64,000 bases of DNA from SIG480 sp045546975 (GTDB lineage: Bacteria > Bacillota > Clostridia > Oscillospirales > JAAYXM01): NCBI GenBank assembly GCA_045546975.1, contig JAZQDV010000010.1:248001-312000 (forward strand), written 5' to 3'. The position numbers and the translations under genes are program-made. Below are positions 7,086 to 14,496 of this stretch, one piece after another. The notes beneath the pieces are model-generated. The model searched no databases, was not told the DNA's origin, and saw nothing but the letters and a program-made list of their open reading frames with translations. Positions within the stretch are counted from its first letter, which is position 1, and every line of letters starts with the position of its first letter.

Positions 7086-8828
7086 GTGCAACGCAAGAAA
7101 CAAAGCTTTTTCAAAGGTGCGTTAATCCTTTCTGTCGCAGCTCTTATTGTCAAGCTGCTCGGTATGGTATTTAAGATTCCGCTCACGAATATCCTTGGCG
7201 GAGACGGTATGGGGTATTTTTCTACCGCATACGATCTCTATATGCCTGTGTACGTTATTTCAAACGCAGGACTTCCTGTTGCGATTGCGCGCATAGTTGC
7301 CGAAAGTGTTTCGGAAGGGCGTTTTCGTGATGTAAGGCGGACTCTGAAGATAGCAAATACTATATTCTTGCTTACGGGTACGCTTGGCTTCTGTATAATG
7401 TTCTTCGGCGCGGGCTTCTTCGTAAAGACGATCAACAACCCCGGTGCATACCTTGCCGTTATGGCAATGGCACCAACTGTGTTCTTTGTGTGCCTGACGT
7501 CGGCGTATAAGGGGTATTACGAAGGGCTGCAGAATATGTACCCGACAGCGCTTTCGCAGGTAATTGAGGTAGTTGTGAAGCTGATTTTCGGTCTTGGGCT
7601 CTCAATGACTGCATATCGCCTTGGTATGAACGAGTTTGAAAGTTCATCGACTGTGTTCGGTGTCACATTTGCAAGTGCCGAGGAAGCAGAACTTCGCATT
7701 TTGCAGATAGCTGCAGCGGGGGCTATTCTGGGCGTTGCTCTCGGTGCCTTCGGAAGCTGGCTTTCTGTATTTATCCGTCACAAAAAGAACGGTGATAGAA
7801 TAACCGCGGAGGAGCTTTCAGCAGAGCAGACGGTAACCTCGACAAAAGCGATAGTAAAGCGAATTGTAAAAATCGCAATACCTATCGCGCTCGGCTCATG
7901 TGTTGGTCAGCTCACGGGCGTTATTGATCTGTGGTCAGTGCTTAACCGACTTGAGTTTGCCGTAAATTCTGACTTTGCAACAATGCAGGAAATGTACGGC
8001 GCGGCAATTCCCGAGGGAAAGCTTTTAGAAAGCATACCGAACTACCTTAACGGTTGTTACAAAGGAATGGCGGTGACGTTATATAACCTTATTCCAACGT
8101 TTACGGTAGCGTTCGGTGTAAGTGCACTTCCTGCCATAACAATGGCGTGGACAGAAAAAAACAAAGCTTCTCTTCGTGAGAATATCGAGGCCGTGCTCAG
8201 AATAACGATGCTTCTTGTTCTTCCTGCCGGTATCGGTATGTCAGTGATGTCACACGGCGTACTCACCTTGCTTTACGGTGGTAGGCCGCTTGAGGTAGAG
8301 ATTGCAACACCGCTTCTTTCAATTCTCGGTATAGCGGTGATATTTGCCTCTACGTGCTCGCCGATAAACAGTATGTTACAGGCAGTGGGCAGGGTAGACC
8401 TTCCTGTAAAAATAATGGTCTGGTGTGCAGCGTTCAAGCTCATCTTCAACTATATAGCAGTCGGAACTCCGTGGATAAATATCAGAGGTGCGGCATATGG
8501 AACGCTTCTTTGTTATATCCTTATAATGTCGGTAAGCCTGTATAAGCTTTTGAAAATTGCGGAGCTTAAGATCAACTTCACGACTGTGTTTATAAAACCG
8601 CTTATATCGGCACTTTTGTGTGGAGGTAGTGCGTTTGGGGTATCACATCTCATGATGCTACGCTTTTCTGAAAACATTTCAACAGTTGTTGGAATAGCAT
8701 TCGGTGCTGTTGTATATGTTGCAGCGCTCATCGTTCTTCGCGCTGTAAGTGAAGAGGATATAATGAAACTTCCAAAAGGCGAAAAGCTTGTCAAGATATA
8801 CAAAAAACTTCCCGGAATTAAGATATAA
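7086..8828 (+). CDS. SpoVB/MATE-like polysaccharide or lipid-linked precursor flippase
   Basis: This 580-residue protein has about 14 transmembrane helices and belongs to the MOP superfamily branch that holds SpoVB, YtgP and MurJ-type flippases. The N-terminal signature GALILSVAALIVKLLGMVFK followed by a G-x-G-M-G-Y-F motif is typical. Members move lipid-linked sugar precursors across the membrane for cell wall or spore cortex. Charged loops occur near residue 235 (HKKNGDR). The start is GTG 7086, ten bases after GAAAGGA. A role in sporulation is possible, since spore-associated genes occur elsewhere in the window, but the paralogue type cannot be fixed from sequence reading. Confidence 0.8.
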   Translation: MQRKKQSFFKGALILSVAALIVKLLGMVFKIPLTNILGGDGMGYFSTAYDLYMPVYVISNAGLPVAIARIVAESVSEGRFRDVRRTLKIANTIFLLTGTLGFCIMFFGAGFFVKTINNPGAYLAVMAMAPTVFFVCLTSAYKGYYEGLQNMYPTALSQVIEVVVKLIFGLGLSMTAYRLGMNEFESSSTVFGVTFASAEEAELRILQIAAAGAILGVALGAFGSWLSVFIRHKKNGDRITAEELSAEQTVTSTKAIVKRIVKIAIPIALGSCVGQLTGVIDLWSVLNRLEFAVNSDFATMQEMYGAAIPEGKLLESIPNYLNGCYKGMAVTLYNLIPTFTVAFGVSALPAITMAWTEKNKASLRENIEAVLRITMLLVLPAGIGMSVMSHGVLTLLYGGRPLEVEIATPLLSILGIAVIFASTCSPINSMLQAVGRVDLPVKIMVWCAAFKLIFNYIAVGTPWINIRGAAYGTLLCYILIMSVSLYKLLKIAELKINFTTVFIKPLISALLCGGSAFGVSHLMMLRFSENISTVVGIAFGAVVYVAALIVLRAVSEEDIMKLPKGEKLVKIYKKLPGIKI

Positions 8829-8834
8829 ACTATG

Positions 8835-8863
8835 TTGACAAGAAAACCTCGGGATGTTAAAAT
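8835..8863 (+). promoter_or_regulatory. Promoter of tRNA-Leu
   Basis: Consensus TTGACA (8835-8840) and TAAAAT (8858-8863) are exactly 17 bases apart, placing the start of transcription near 8870, about 42 bases before the tRNA. Confidence 0.8.
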
Positions 8864-8871
8864 AGCATGGT

Positions 8872-8905
8872 GACAAAGAGAAGCTTTGTCCTGCGACGAA
8901 GCTTC
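8872..8905 (+). promoter_or_regulatory. Two mutually exclusive hairpins in the tRNA-Leu leader
   Basis: GACAAAG (8872-8878) can pair with CTTTGTC (8884-8890). Alternatively GAAGCTTTGTC (8880-8890) can pair with GACGAAGCTTC (8895-8905) with one G-U pair. Both use 8884-8890. There is no T-run, so this may be a processing structure rather than an attenuator. Confidence 0.35.
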
Positions 8906-8911
8906 ATATAT

Positions 8912-8997
8912 GCGGGTATGGCGGAATGGCAGACGCGATAGATTCAGGTTCTATTGGTCGCAAGGCTGTGCAGGTTCAAGTCCTGTTACCCGCACCA
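8912..8997 (+). tRNA. tRNA-Leu (anticodon CAG)
   Basis: The 86-base class II tRNA has the acceptor stem GCGGGTA paired with TACCCGC, then ACCA encoded at the 3' end. The anticodon stem ATAGA/TCTAT encloses the loop TTCAGGT, which gives anticodon CAG. The variable arm is long, as expected for leucine, and the T-arm is GCAGG-TTCAAGT-CCTGT. Confidence 0.95.
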
Positions 8998-9000
8998 AAA

Positions 9001-9034
9001 AGCAGTACACACCATTTGTGTGTACTGCTTTTAT
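9001..9034 (+). terminator. Intrinsic terminator after tRNA-Leu
   Basis: AGCAGTACACAC (9001-9012) pairs with GTGTGTACTGCT (9018-9029), followed by TTTAT. Confidence 0.85.
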
Positions 9035-9075
9035 ATAACAGAGCTTGAGGTTTGGCAGAAATCAAACGACAGATA

Positions 9076-9104
9076 TTGACATTTTGTTAATATTTTTGTA
9101 AAAT
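9076..9104 (+). promoter_or_regulatory. Promoter of the NCS2 permease gene
   Basis: TTGACA (9076-9081) and TAAAAT (9099-9104) are 17 bases apart. Only about 30 bases remain before the start codon, so there is no room for a purine riboswitch. Confidence 0.75.
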
Positions 9105-9136
9105 ACTACTATAAAATACATAGGAGGAAAGTATCT

Positions 9137-10489
9137 ATGGAAAAGCTTTTTAAGCTCAAAGAACACGGCACTTCGGTAAAAACCGAAATCATTGCAGGTA
9201 TTACTACATTCCTTGCAATGTCTTACATCCTCGCGGTTAATCCGTCATATTTAGGCGGACTTGAGGGCGCAACTCCCGCAGGTATTTTTATGGCAACGGC
9301 ACTTTCGGCAGCTATCGCTACTTTCTGCATGGCATTCTTTGCAAACTATCCTGTTGCACTTGCTTCAGGAATGGGTCTTAATGCGTTCTTCGCATTTACC
9401 GTTTGCGGAGCAATGGGTTATTCTTACTCAGTAGCTTTAACTGCTATTTTGATTGAGGGTATAATCTTCCTTATCCTTTCTCTCTTCAAGTTCAGAGAAG
9501 CTTTGGTCAACAAGATTCCGAAGAACCTCAAGTTCGGTATCACCGCAGGTATCGGTCTCTTTATCACAATCATCGCTCTTATTAACGCGGGAATCGTTGT
9601 TAACAATGATGCGACATTGGTCGGTCTTGGTGATCTTTCTTCTCCGCAGTTTGTTCTTGCATTTGTCGGTCTTTTGATTATTGGTGTTCTCCATCACTTC
9701 AAGGTAAAGGGAGACATCCTTATCGGTATTCTTGCAACATGGATTCTCGGCATCATTGCAGAGCTCATTGGCTGGTACGTACCGAATGTTGAAGCAGGCG
9801 TTTTCTCGGTTATCCCGAACTTCTCATGGGAAGCAATCAAAGGAAACTTTGCTGCTCCGATTCTCTTCAATTTCGACTTCGGATTCATTAAGAATAACCT
9901 TATGCCTTTTGCAATCGTAGTGTTCACATTCCTTTACACTGATATCTTTGATACCGTTGGTACTCTTATCGGTGTTGCTCAGAAGGGTGATCTTCTCGAT
10001 GAGAAGGGTGAGCTCCCGAGAGCTAAGGGTGCACTTCTTGCTGACGCTGTCGGTACGGTTGCAGGCGCTTGCCTTGGTACATCAACAGTTACAAGCTATG
10101 TTGAGTCATCTGCGGGTGTTGCGGCAGGCGGAAGAACAGGACTTACCGCTCTTACAACCGGTGTTATGTTCCTTATCGCTATCATCTTTGCTCCGATATT
10201 CCTCGCTATCCCGGGCTTTGCAACAACACCGGCTATGATCTTTGTAGGTTTGCTTATGCTCAGCGCTATCAAGAATCTTGACTTTGACGGCGATATTGCT
10301 GACACAATTGGTGGATTCCTTGCAGTTGTTATGATGCCGTTTGCATACTCAATTGCAACGGGTATCATGTTCGCTATGATTTCGTGGGTCGTTCTTAAAA
10401 TACTCATCGGCAAGATTCGCGACATTTCACCTGTAATGTGGGTATCGGTTGTATTGTTTGCAATTTACATTGCTACACAGGTTATCTAA
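9137..10489 (+). CDS. NCS2-family (AzgA-like) purine permease
   Basis: The 450-residue membrane protein belongs to the nucleobase/cation symporter-2 family, AzgA subgroup, whose members take up adenine, guanine or hypoxanthine. It shows the subgroup start ITTFLAMSYILAVNP, the motif ASGMGLNAFFAF, and TDIFDTVGTLIGVA in the second half; all are hallmarks of AzgA-like permeases. About 12-14 hydrophobic helices are visible. It starts at ATG 9137 after AGGAGG. The phosphoribosyltransferase gene lies 37 bases downstream, which makes this a two-gene purine salvage unit: import, then conversion to nucleotide. Confidence 0.92.
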   Translation: MEKLFKLKEHGTSVKTEIIAGITTFLAMSYILAVNPSYLGGLEGATPAGIFMATALSAAIATFCMAFFANYPVALASGMGLNAFFAFTVCGAMGYSYSVALTAILIEGIIFLILSLFKFREALVNKIPKNLKFGITAGIGLFITIIALINAGIVVNNDATLVGLGDLSSPQFVLAFVGLLIIGVLHHFKVKGDILIGILATWILGIIAELIGWYVPNVEAGVFSVIPNFSWEAIKGNFAAPILFNFDFGFIKNNLMPFAIVVFTFLYTDIFDTVGTLIGVAQKGDLLDEKGELPRAKGALLADAVGTVAGACLGTSTVTSYVESSAGVAAGGRTGLTALTTGVMFLIAIIFAPIFLAIPGFATTPAMIFVGLLMLSAIKNLDFDGDIADTIGGFLAVVMMPFAYSIATGIMFAMISWVVLKILIGKIRDISPVMWVSVVLFAIYIATQVI

Positions 10490-10525
10490 ACTGATTTTGC
10501 AAATTATCTTATCAGAGGGATTAAA

Positions 10526-11086
10526 ATGAGAAAAACATATCGCATTAAAATTGCAGGACTCGAGAGAGAATTGTCTCTTTACAAGGTTGCGGATAACTTA
10601 TATATCGCGGCATTCATTATGTTCGGGGATGTTGAGATTACGAAAGCTTCTGCAAAGGAGCTCCTTGCAAAGGCTCCCGAATATGACATAATAGTGACTG
10701 CTGAGTGTAAGAGCATCCCGCTTGTTTATGAGATGGCAAGGCAGCATGGTGACGATAACTATATCGTTGCGAGAAAAGCCCCGAAGGTATATATGGAAAA
10801 TGTCATCTGGACAGATGTAAACTCCATTACAACTGCAAATTCCCAAAAGCTCTGCCTCGGCGATAATGAAGTAAATGCTATTTGTGGAAAGCGCGTGCTT
10901 ATAGTGGATGACGTTATCAGTACGGGTGAGTCTCTGGAAGCGCTCATAAACCTCGTAGAAAAAGCCGGTGGAAACATAGTAGGGAAGATGGCAGTCCTTC
11001 TTGAGGGAAATGACCTTAAGGACGATGAAAGTATAACATATCTTGAAAATCTTCCTCTCTTCAATGAAGACGGATCAGTTAAATAA
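10526..11086 (+). CDS. Phosphoribosyltransferase, adenine phosphoribosyltransferase-like
   Basis: This 186-residue protein has a type I phosphoribosyltransferase fold. The PRPP-binding signature is RVLIVDDVISTGES, with two adjacent acidic residues and the TG-containing phosphate loop. An upstream element, VTAECKSIPLVYEMA, corresponds to the pyrophosphate loop of adenine and xanthine enzymes. It probably joins a purine base to PRPP in the cytoplasm. The nearest named types are Apt and Xpt; the base specificity cannot be told from the motifs. It follows the NCS2 permease by 37 bases and ends at a strong terminator, so the pair is a self-contained operon. Confidence 0.8.
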   Translation: MRKTYRIKIAGLERELSLYKVADNLYIAAFIMFGDVEITKASAKELLAKAPEYDIIVTAECKSIPLVYEMARQHGDDNYIVARKAPKVYMENVIWTDVNSITTANSQKLCLGDNEVNAICGKRVLIVDDVISTGESLEALINLVEKAGGNIVGKMAVLLEGNDLKDDESITYLENLPLFNEDGSVK

Positions 11087-11097
11087 CAATTCCTGAA

Positions 11098-11138
11098 AAA
11101 CGACCTTGTTCAAATAGAACAAGGTCGTTTCGCTTTTT
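11098..11138 (+). terminator. Terminator of the purine salvage operon
   Basis: AAACGACCTTGTTC (11098-11111) pairs with GAACAAGGTCGTTT (11117-11130) around AAATA, followed by a T-rich tail (CGCTTTTT). Confidence 0.85.
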
Positions 11139-11139
11139 A

Positions 11140-11177
11140 GAATAAAAAAAGAACGGTTTCAAGCGAAACCGTTCTTT
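11140..11177 (-). terminator. Terminator of groESL
   Basis: On the minus strand, AAAGAACGGTTTC (11177-11165) pairs with GAAACCGTTCTTT (11160-11148), followed by a T-run. It lies just after the groEL stop and back to back with the previous operon's terminator. Confidence 0.85.
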
Positions 11178-11191
11178 CACTATATTGTCTA

Positions 11192-12826
11192 TTAGTACAT
11201 TCCCATGCCGCCGTCGCCCATTCCAGCAGGCATTGCAGGAGCAGCAGGCTCCTTTTTGTCAGCAACGATGCTCTCTGTTGTGAGAACCATAGAAGCGATA
11301 GAAGCAGCGTTTTCAAGAGCTGAACGTGTAACCTTTGCCGGGTCTACGATACCTGCTTTAATCATGTCGCAATACTTGTTAGCGTATGCGTCAAAGCCGT
11401 ATCCTGTTCTGCGGCTGTTCTTAATCTTGTCAAGAACAATTGAACCGTCGATGCCTGCGTTTGCAGCAATCTGACGTACCGGTTCTTCGAGTGCCTTTGC
11501 GATGATGCGAACACCTGTGCGTTCGTCACCCTCTGTCTTTGAAACAAGCTTCTCAACAGCGGAGATAGCGTTTACGAATACTGTACCGCCACCTGCAACG
11601 ATGCCTTCCTCAACTGCTGCGCGTGTAGCGTTGAGAGCATCCTCAATGCGGAGCTTCTTTTCTTTCATTTCAACTTCTGTAGCAGCACCAACCTTGATAA
11701 CTGCAACACCGCCTGAAAGCTTTGCAAGGCGTTCCTGAAGCTTTTCACGGTCAAAGTCTGATGTTGTTGTTTCAATCTGCGCACGAATCTGAGCTACGCG
11801 GGACTTAATCTCGTTTGCATCGCCTGCACCGTCAACGATGATTGTGTTTTCTTTCTGTACCTTAATCTGACGTGCGTGTCCGAGCATTTCAAATGTTGTT
11901 TCCTTGAGGTCCATACCGAGCTCGTCTGAGATGACCTCGCCACCTGTGAGGATAGCGATGTCCTTGAGCATCTCCTTGCGTCTGTCACCGAATCCCGGAG
12001 CTTTTACACCGACACATGTGAATGTGCCGCGGAGCTTGTTTACGAGGAGAGTTGCAAGAGCTTCGCCTTCAATGTCCTCTGCGATGATAACAAGCTTCTT
12101 TCCTGCCTGAACAATCTGCTCAAGGAGGGGGAGAATATCCTGGATGTTTGAAATCTTCTTATCTGTGATGAGAACGCAAGCATCGTCGATAACAGCTTCC
12201 ATCTTGTCTGTGTCTGTTACCATGTACGGTGAAACGTAACCGCGATCAAACTGCATACCCTCAACGATTTCGCTGTAAGTCTCTGCGGTCTTTGATTCCT
12301 CAACTGTGATAACACCGTCTGCAGAAACCTTTTCCATAGCGTCTGCAATGAGCTGACCGATTACTTCGTTTGCAGAAGAAACTGCAGCTACGCGTGCGAT
12401 ATCCTCAAAGCCGTTAACCTTCTGCGAAGAAGCCTTTATAGCCTCAACAGCAGCATTTACAGCGGAGTTGATACCGTTTCTCATAATCATCGGGTTTGCA
12501 CCTGCTGTGACGTTCTTCATACCTTCGCGGATGATAGCCTGAGCAAGAAGTGTAGCGGTTGTTGTACCGTCACCTGCAATGTCGTTTGTCTTTGTGGAAA
12601 CTTCCTTGACAAGCTGTGCGCCCATGTTTTCGAACGGGTCGTCAAGCTCGATTTCCTTTGCGATTGTAACACCGTCGTTAGTGATGAGGGGAGCGCCGAA
12701 CTTCTTATCAAGAACTACATTACGTCCCTTCGGGCCGAGTGTTACCTTAACTGTATCTGCGAGTTTGTTGATGCCGCGCTCAAGAGCGTGGCGTGCGTCT
12801 TCGGAAAAAAGAATTTCTTTTGCCAT
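11192..12826 (-). CDS. groEL: Chaperonin GroEL (Hsp60)
   Basis: This is the 544-residue 60-kDa chaperonin subunit that forms a double heptameric ring and folds proteins with ATP and GroES in the cytoplasm. The N-terminus (AKEILFSEDARHAL) and the ATP site (TLGPKGRNVVLDKKFG, GDGTTTATLLAQ) are canonical. The motif AAVEEGIVAGGG is present, and the C-terminus ends in the flexible Gly-Met tail (MGDGGMGMY). It is the second gene of the groES-groEL operon, 28 bases after groES, under the CIRCE operator. Confidence 0.98.
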   Translation of the reverse strand: MAKEILFSEDARHALERGINKLADTVKVTLGPKGRNVVLDKKFGAPLITNDGVTIAKEIELDDPFENMGAQLVKEVSTKTNDIAGDGTTTATLLAQAIIREGMKNVTAGANPMIMRNGINSAVNAAVEAIKASSQKVNGFEDIARVAAVSSANEVIGQLIADAMEKVSADGVITVEESKTAETYSEIVEGMQFDRGYVSPYMVTDTDKMEAVIDDACVLITDKKISNIQDILPLLEQIVQAGKKLVIIAEDIEGEALATLLVNKLRGTFTCVGVKAPGFGDRRKEMLKDIAILTGGEVISDELGMDLKETTFEMLGHARQIKVQKENTIIVDGAGDANEIKSRVAQIRAQIETTTSDFDREKLQERLAKLSGGVAVIKVGAATEVEMKEKKLRIEDALNATRAAVEEGIVAGGGTVFVNAISAVEKLVSKTEGDERTGVRIIAKALEEPVRQIAANAGIDGSIVLDKIKNSRRTGYGFDAYANKYCDMIKAGIVDPAKVTRSALENAASIASMVLTTESIVADKKEPAAPAMPAGMGDGGMGMY

Positions 12827-12854
12827 GATTTATAAAACCGTCCTTTACTTAAAA

Positions 12855-13139
12855 TTAGTCAACAATAGCGAGAATATCGTTCTGGCGGACGATTATAAGC
12901 TCGTCACCGTCAATCTTTACTTCAGTACCTGAATACTTGCTTGTGATAACCTTATCGCCGACCTTAACGTGCATAGTGATGTCCTTGCCGTCGACGTTGC
13001 CACCGGGGCCAACTGCAACAACTTCTGCAACCTGGGGCTTTTCCTTTGAAGCTGCTGTAAGAATAATACCGCTCTTTGTTGTTTCCTCTGCCTCTACCAT
13101 TTTGATAACAACGCGGTCTGCAAGTGGTTTGAGTGTCAT
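12855..13139 (-). CDS. groES: Co-chaperonin GroES (Hsp10)
   Basis: The 94-residue co-chaperonin caps the GroEL ring. MTLKPLADRVVIK, the mobile-loop region EETTKSGIILT and KVGDKVITSKYSGTEVK are all typical. I start at the ATG at 13139 (minus strand), eight bases after GGAGG, which gives the family length; a longer frame runs into the CIRCE operator and is not credible. It is the first gene of the operon. Confidence 0.97.
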   Translation of the reverse strand: MTLKPLADRVVIKMVEAEETTKSGIILTAASKEKPQVAEVVAVGPGGNVDGKDITMHVKVGDKVITSKYSGTEVKIDGDELIIVRQNDILAIVD

Positions 13140-13164
13140 GATGTTTTCCTCCTGTTTGTTGCTT

Positions 13165-13191
13165 TTAGCACTCAAAGTCATAGAGTGCTAA
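13165..13191 (-). promoter_or_regulatory. CIRCE operator (HrcA site)
   Basis: A perfect TTAGCACTC-N9-GAGTGCTAA inverted repeat lies 26 bases before groES. This is the exact CIRCE consensus bound by the heat-shock repressor HrcA. A -10-like TATAAT (minus strand, 13206-13201) with a possible -35 TTGCAA further upstream lies just beyond it. Confidence 0.97.
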
Positions 13192-13264
13192 TCGTTTTAT
13201 ATTATAATAATGTAAATAGGAATTTTTTGCAAATCAAAAAATGGATAAATTCGCGAAATTAAAA

Positions 13265-13305
13265 GAGTAATCGGTGAATTTTGAAAGCCAAAACGCCGAT
13301 TACTC
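13265..13305 (-). terminator. Terminator after the THUMP methyltransferase gene
   Basis: Read on the minus strand, GAGTAATCGGCG pairs with CACCGATTACTC (one G-U pair) around a 17-base loop, followed by TTTTAATTT. It ends the minus-strand PBP1A-methyltransferase transcript before groESL. Confidence 0.7.
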
Positions 13306-13367
13306 ATAAATTCTCTTGAAATCTCTTAAAATCTCGCAAATGCTAACTTTTCATAGTTTTTTAATAA

Positions 13368-14480
13368 TTAAAAGTACATGAACATTTCGCATTTTATCAT
13401 ACCGTTGTACAATTTACGCTTTTTTACGGCTTTTTTTCCGTAAAAATGCTCAAATTCGGGATGCGAGGTGATGATGTATGAGTTAAAGTCAGAAAGAGAG
13501 TTCATCGCTTTTCCGAAGTCACGATAGAGTCGTTCTGCATCGCGGAGTTCCATAAGCCTCTCGCCGTAAGGTGGGTTTGTTACGCAAATACCGCCATTTT
13601 CTGCAGGGGAGAAGCGCCTTGCATCAGAAACCTCAAACGTGATGTATTTATCAACACCTGCTTTCCTTGCGTTTGATTTTGCAAGTGCTATTGCCTCGGG
13701 GTCAGTATCTCCGCCCCAAAGCTTAAAATCACGCGAAAACATTTTCTCTTTCGCAGTCTCGCGGTGAGACTGCCAATCCGATGCTTTTGAAATGCTCCAT
13801 TTTTCTGCTGCAAAGCGTCGGAGTAATCCGGGTGCTCTATTTTCTGCAATCATCGCGGCTTCTATCAATATGGTACCGGAGCCGCAGAAAGGATCGCAGA
13901 AGAATTCGCGTCCGCGGTATTTTGAAATCTGGACCATTGCCGCGGCAAGTGTTTCGCGAAGTGGTGCTACACCTGATATGGCACGGTAACCGCGCTTGTG
14001 TAAGCCGGTACCCGACGTATCGATATATAATGTTGCAACGTCACGCATAAGAGAAAACTGTATCTGATACTTTGCGCCTGTCTCTTCAAACCAACTTACG
14101 TGGTATTTTGATTTAAGACGCTCTACAACAGCTTTTTTTATAATACTCTGACAGTCGGGTACTGAGAATAGCGCAGAATTCAAACTGTGTCCCTTGACAG
14201 GGAATTCGCCATCCTTCGGGATAAATCTTTCCCAAGGGAGGCTTTTAACACCGTCAAAAAGCTCGGTAAAAGTTTTCGCGCGGAAAGACCCGACAACGAG
14301 AAGTACGCGCTCGCCGGTACGGAGCCAGATATTTGCAAGAGCCATATCGGACAATGTGCCGGAAAACATAACACGGCCGTTTTCGGCTGTAACATTTTCG
14401 AGGTTAAGTCTCGTAAGTTCTTTTGCTGCGATGCCCTCAAGCCCGAAAAGGGTAGGGACGCAAAAAGTGAATTTATCCAT
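13368..14480 (-). CDS. THUMP-domain 23S rRNA (guanine-N2) methyltransferase, RlmL/YpsC type
   Basis: The 370-residue enzyme is a class I S-adenosylmethionine-dependent RNA methyltransferase. A ferredoxin-like and THUMP RNA-binding region fills roughly residues 1-160. The catalytic domain follows, with motif I region EFFCDPFCGSGTILIEAAMI and the N2-guanine or adenine signature TNPPYGER. It probably methylates a guanine of 23S rRNA, as RlmL's N-terminal half does at G2445 in Escherichia coli; the exact site in this organism is not known. It lies 16 bases after the PBP1A gene. Confidence 0.88.
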   Translation of the reverse strand: MDKFTFCVPTLFGLEGIAAKELTRLNLENVTAENGRVMFSGTLSDMALANIWLRTGERVLLVVGSFRAKTFTELFDGVKSLPWERFIPKDGEFPVKGHSLNSALFSVPDCQSIIKKAVVERLKSKYHVSWFEETGAKYQIQFSLMRDVATLYIDTSGTGLHKRGYRAISGVAPLRETLAAAMVQISKYRGREFFCDPFCGSGTILIEAAMIAENRAPGLLRRFAAEKWSISKASDWQSHRETAKEKMFSRDFKLWGGDTDPEAIALAKSNARKAGVDKYITFEVSDARRFSPAENGGICVTNPPYGERLMELRDAERLYRDFGKAMNSLSDFNSYIITSHPEFEHFYGKKAVKKRKLYNGMIKCEMFMYF

Positions 14481-14496
14481 AAATTACTCCGGAAGT

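Noticed and set aside
9034..9136. Purine riboswitch before the NCS2 permease gene
   Set aside because: The promoter leaves only about 30 bases of leader, and no purine aptamer core is visible.
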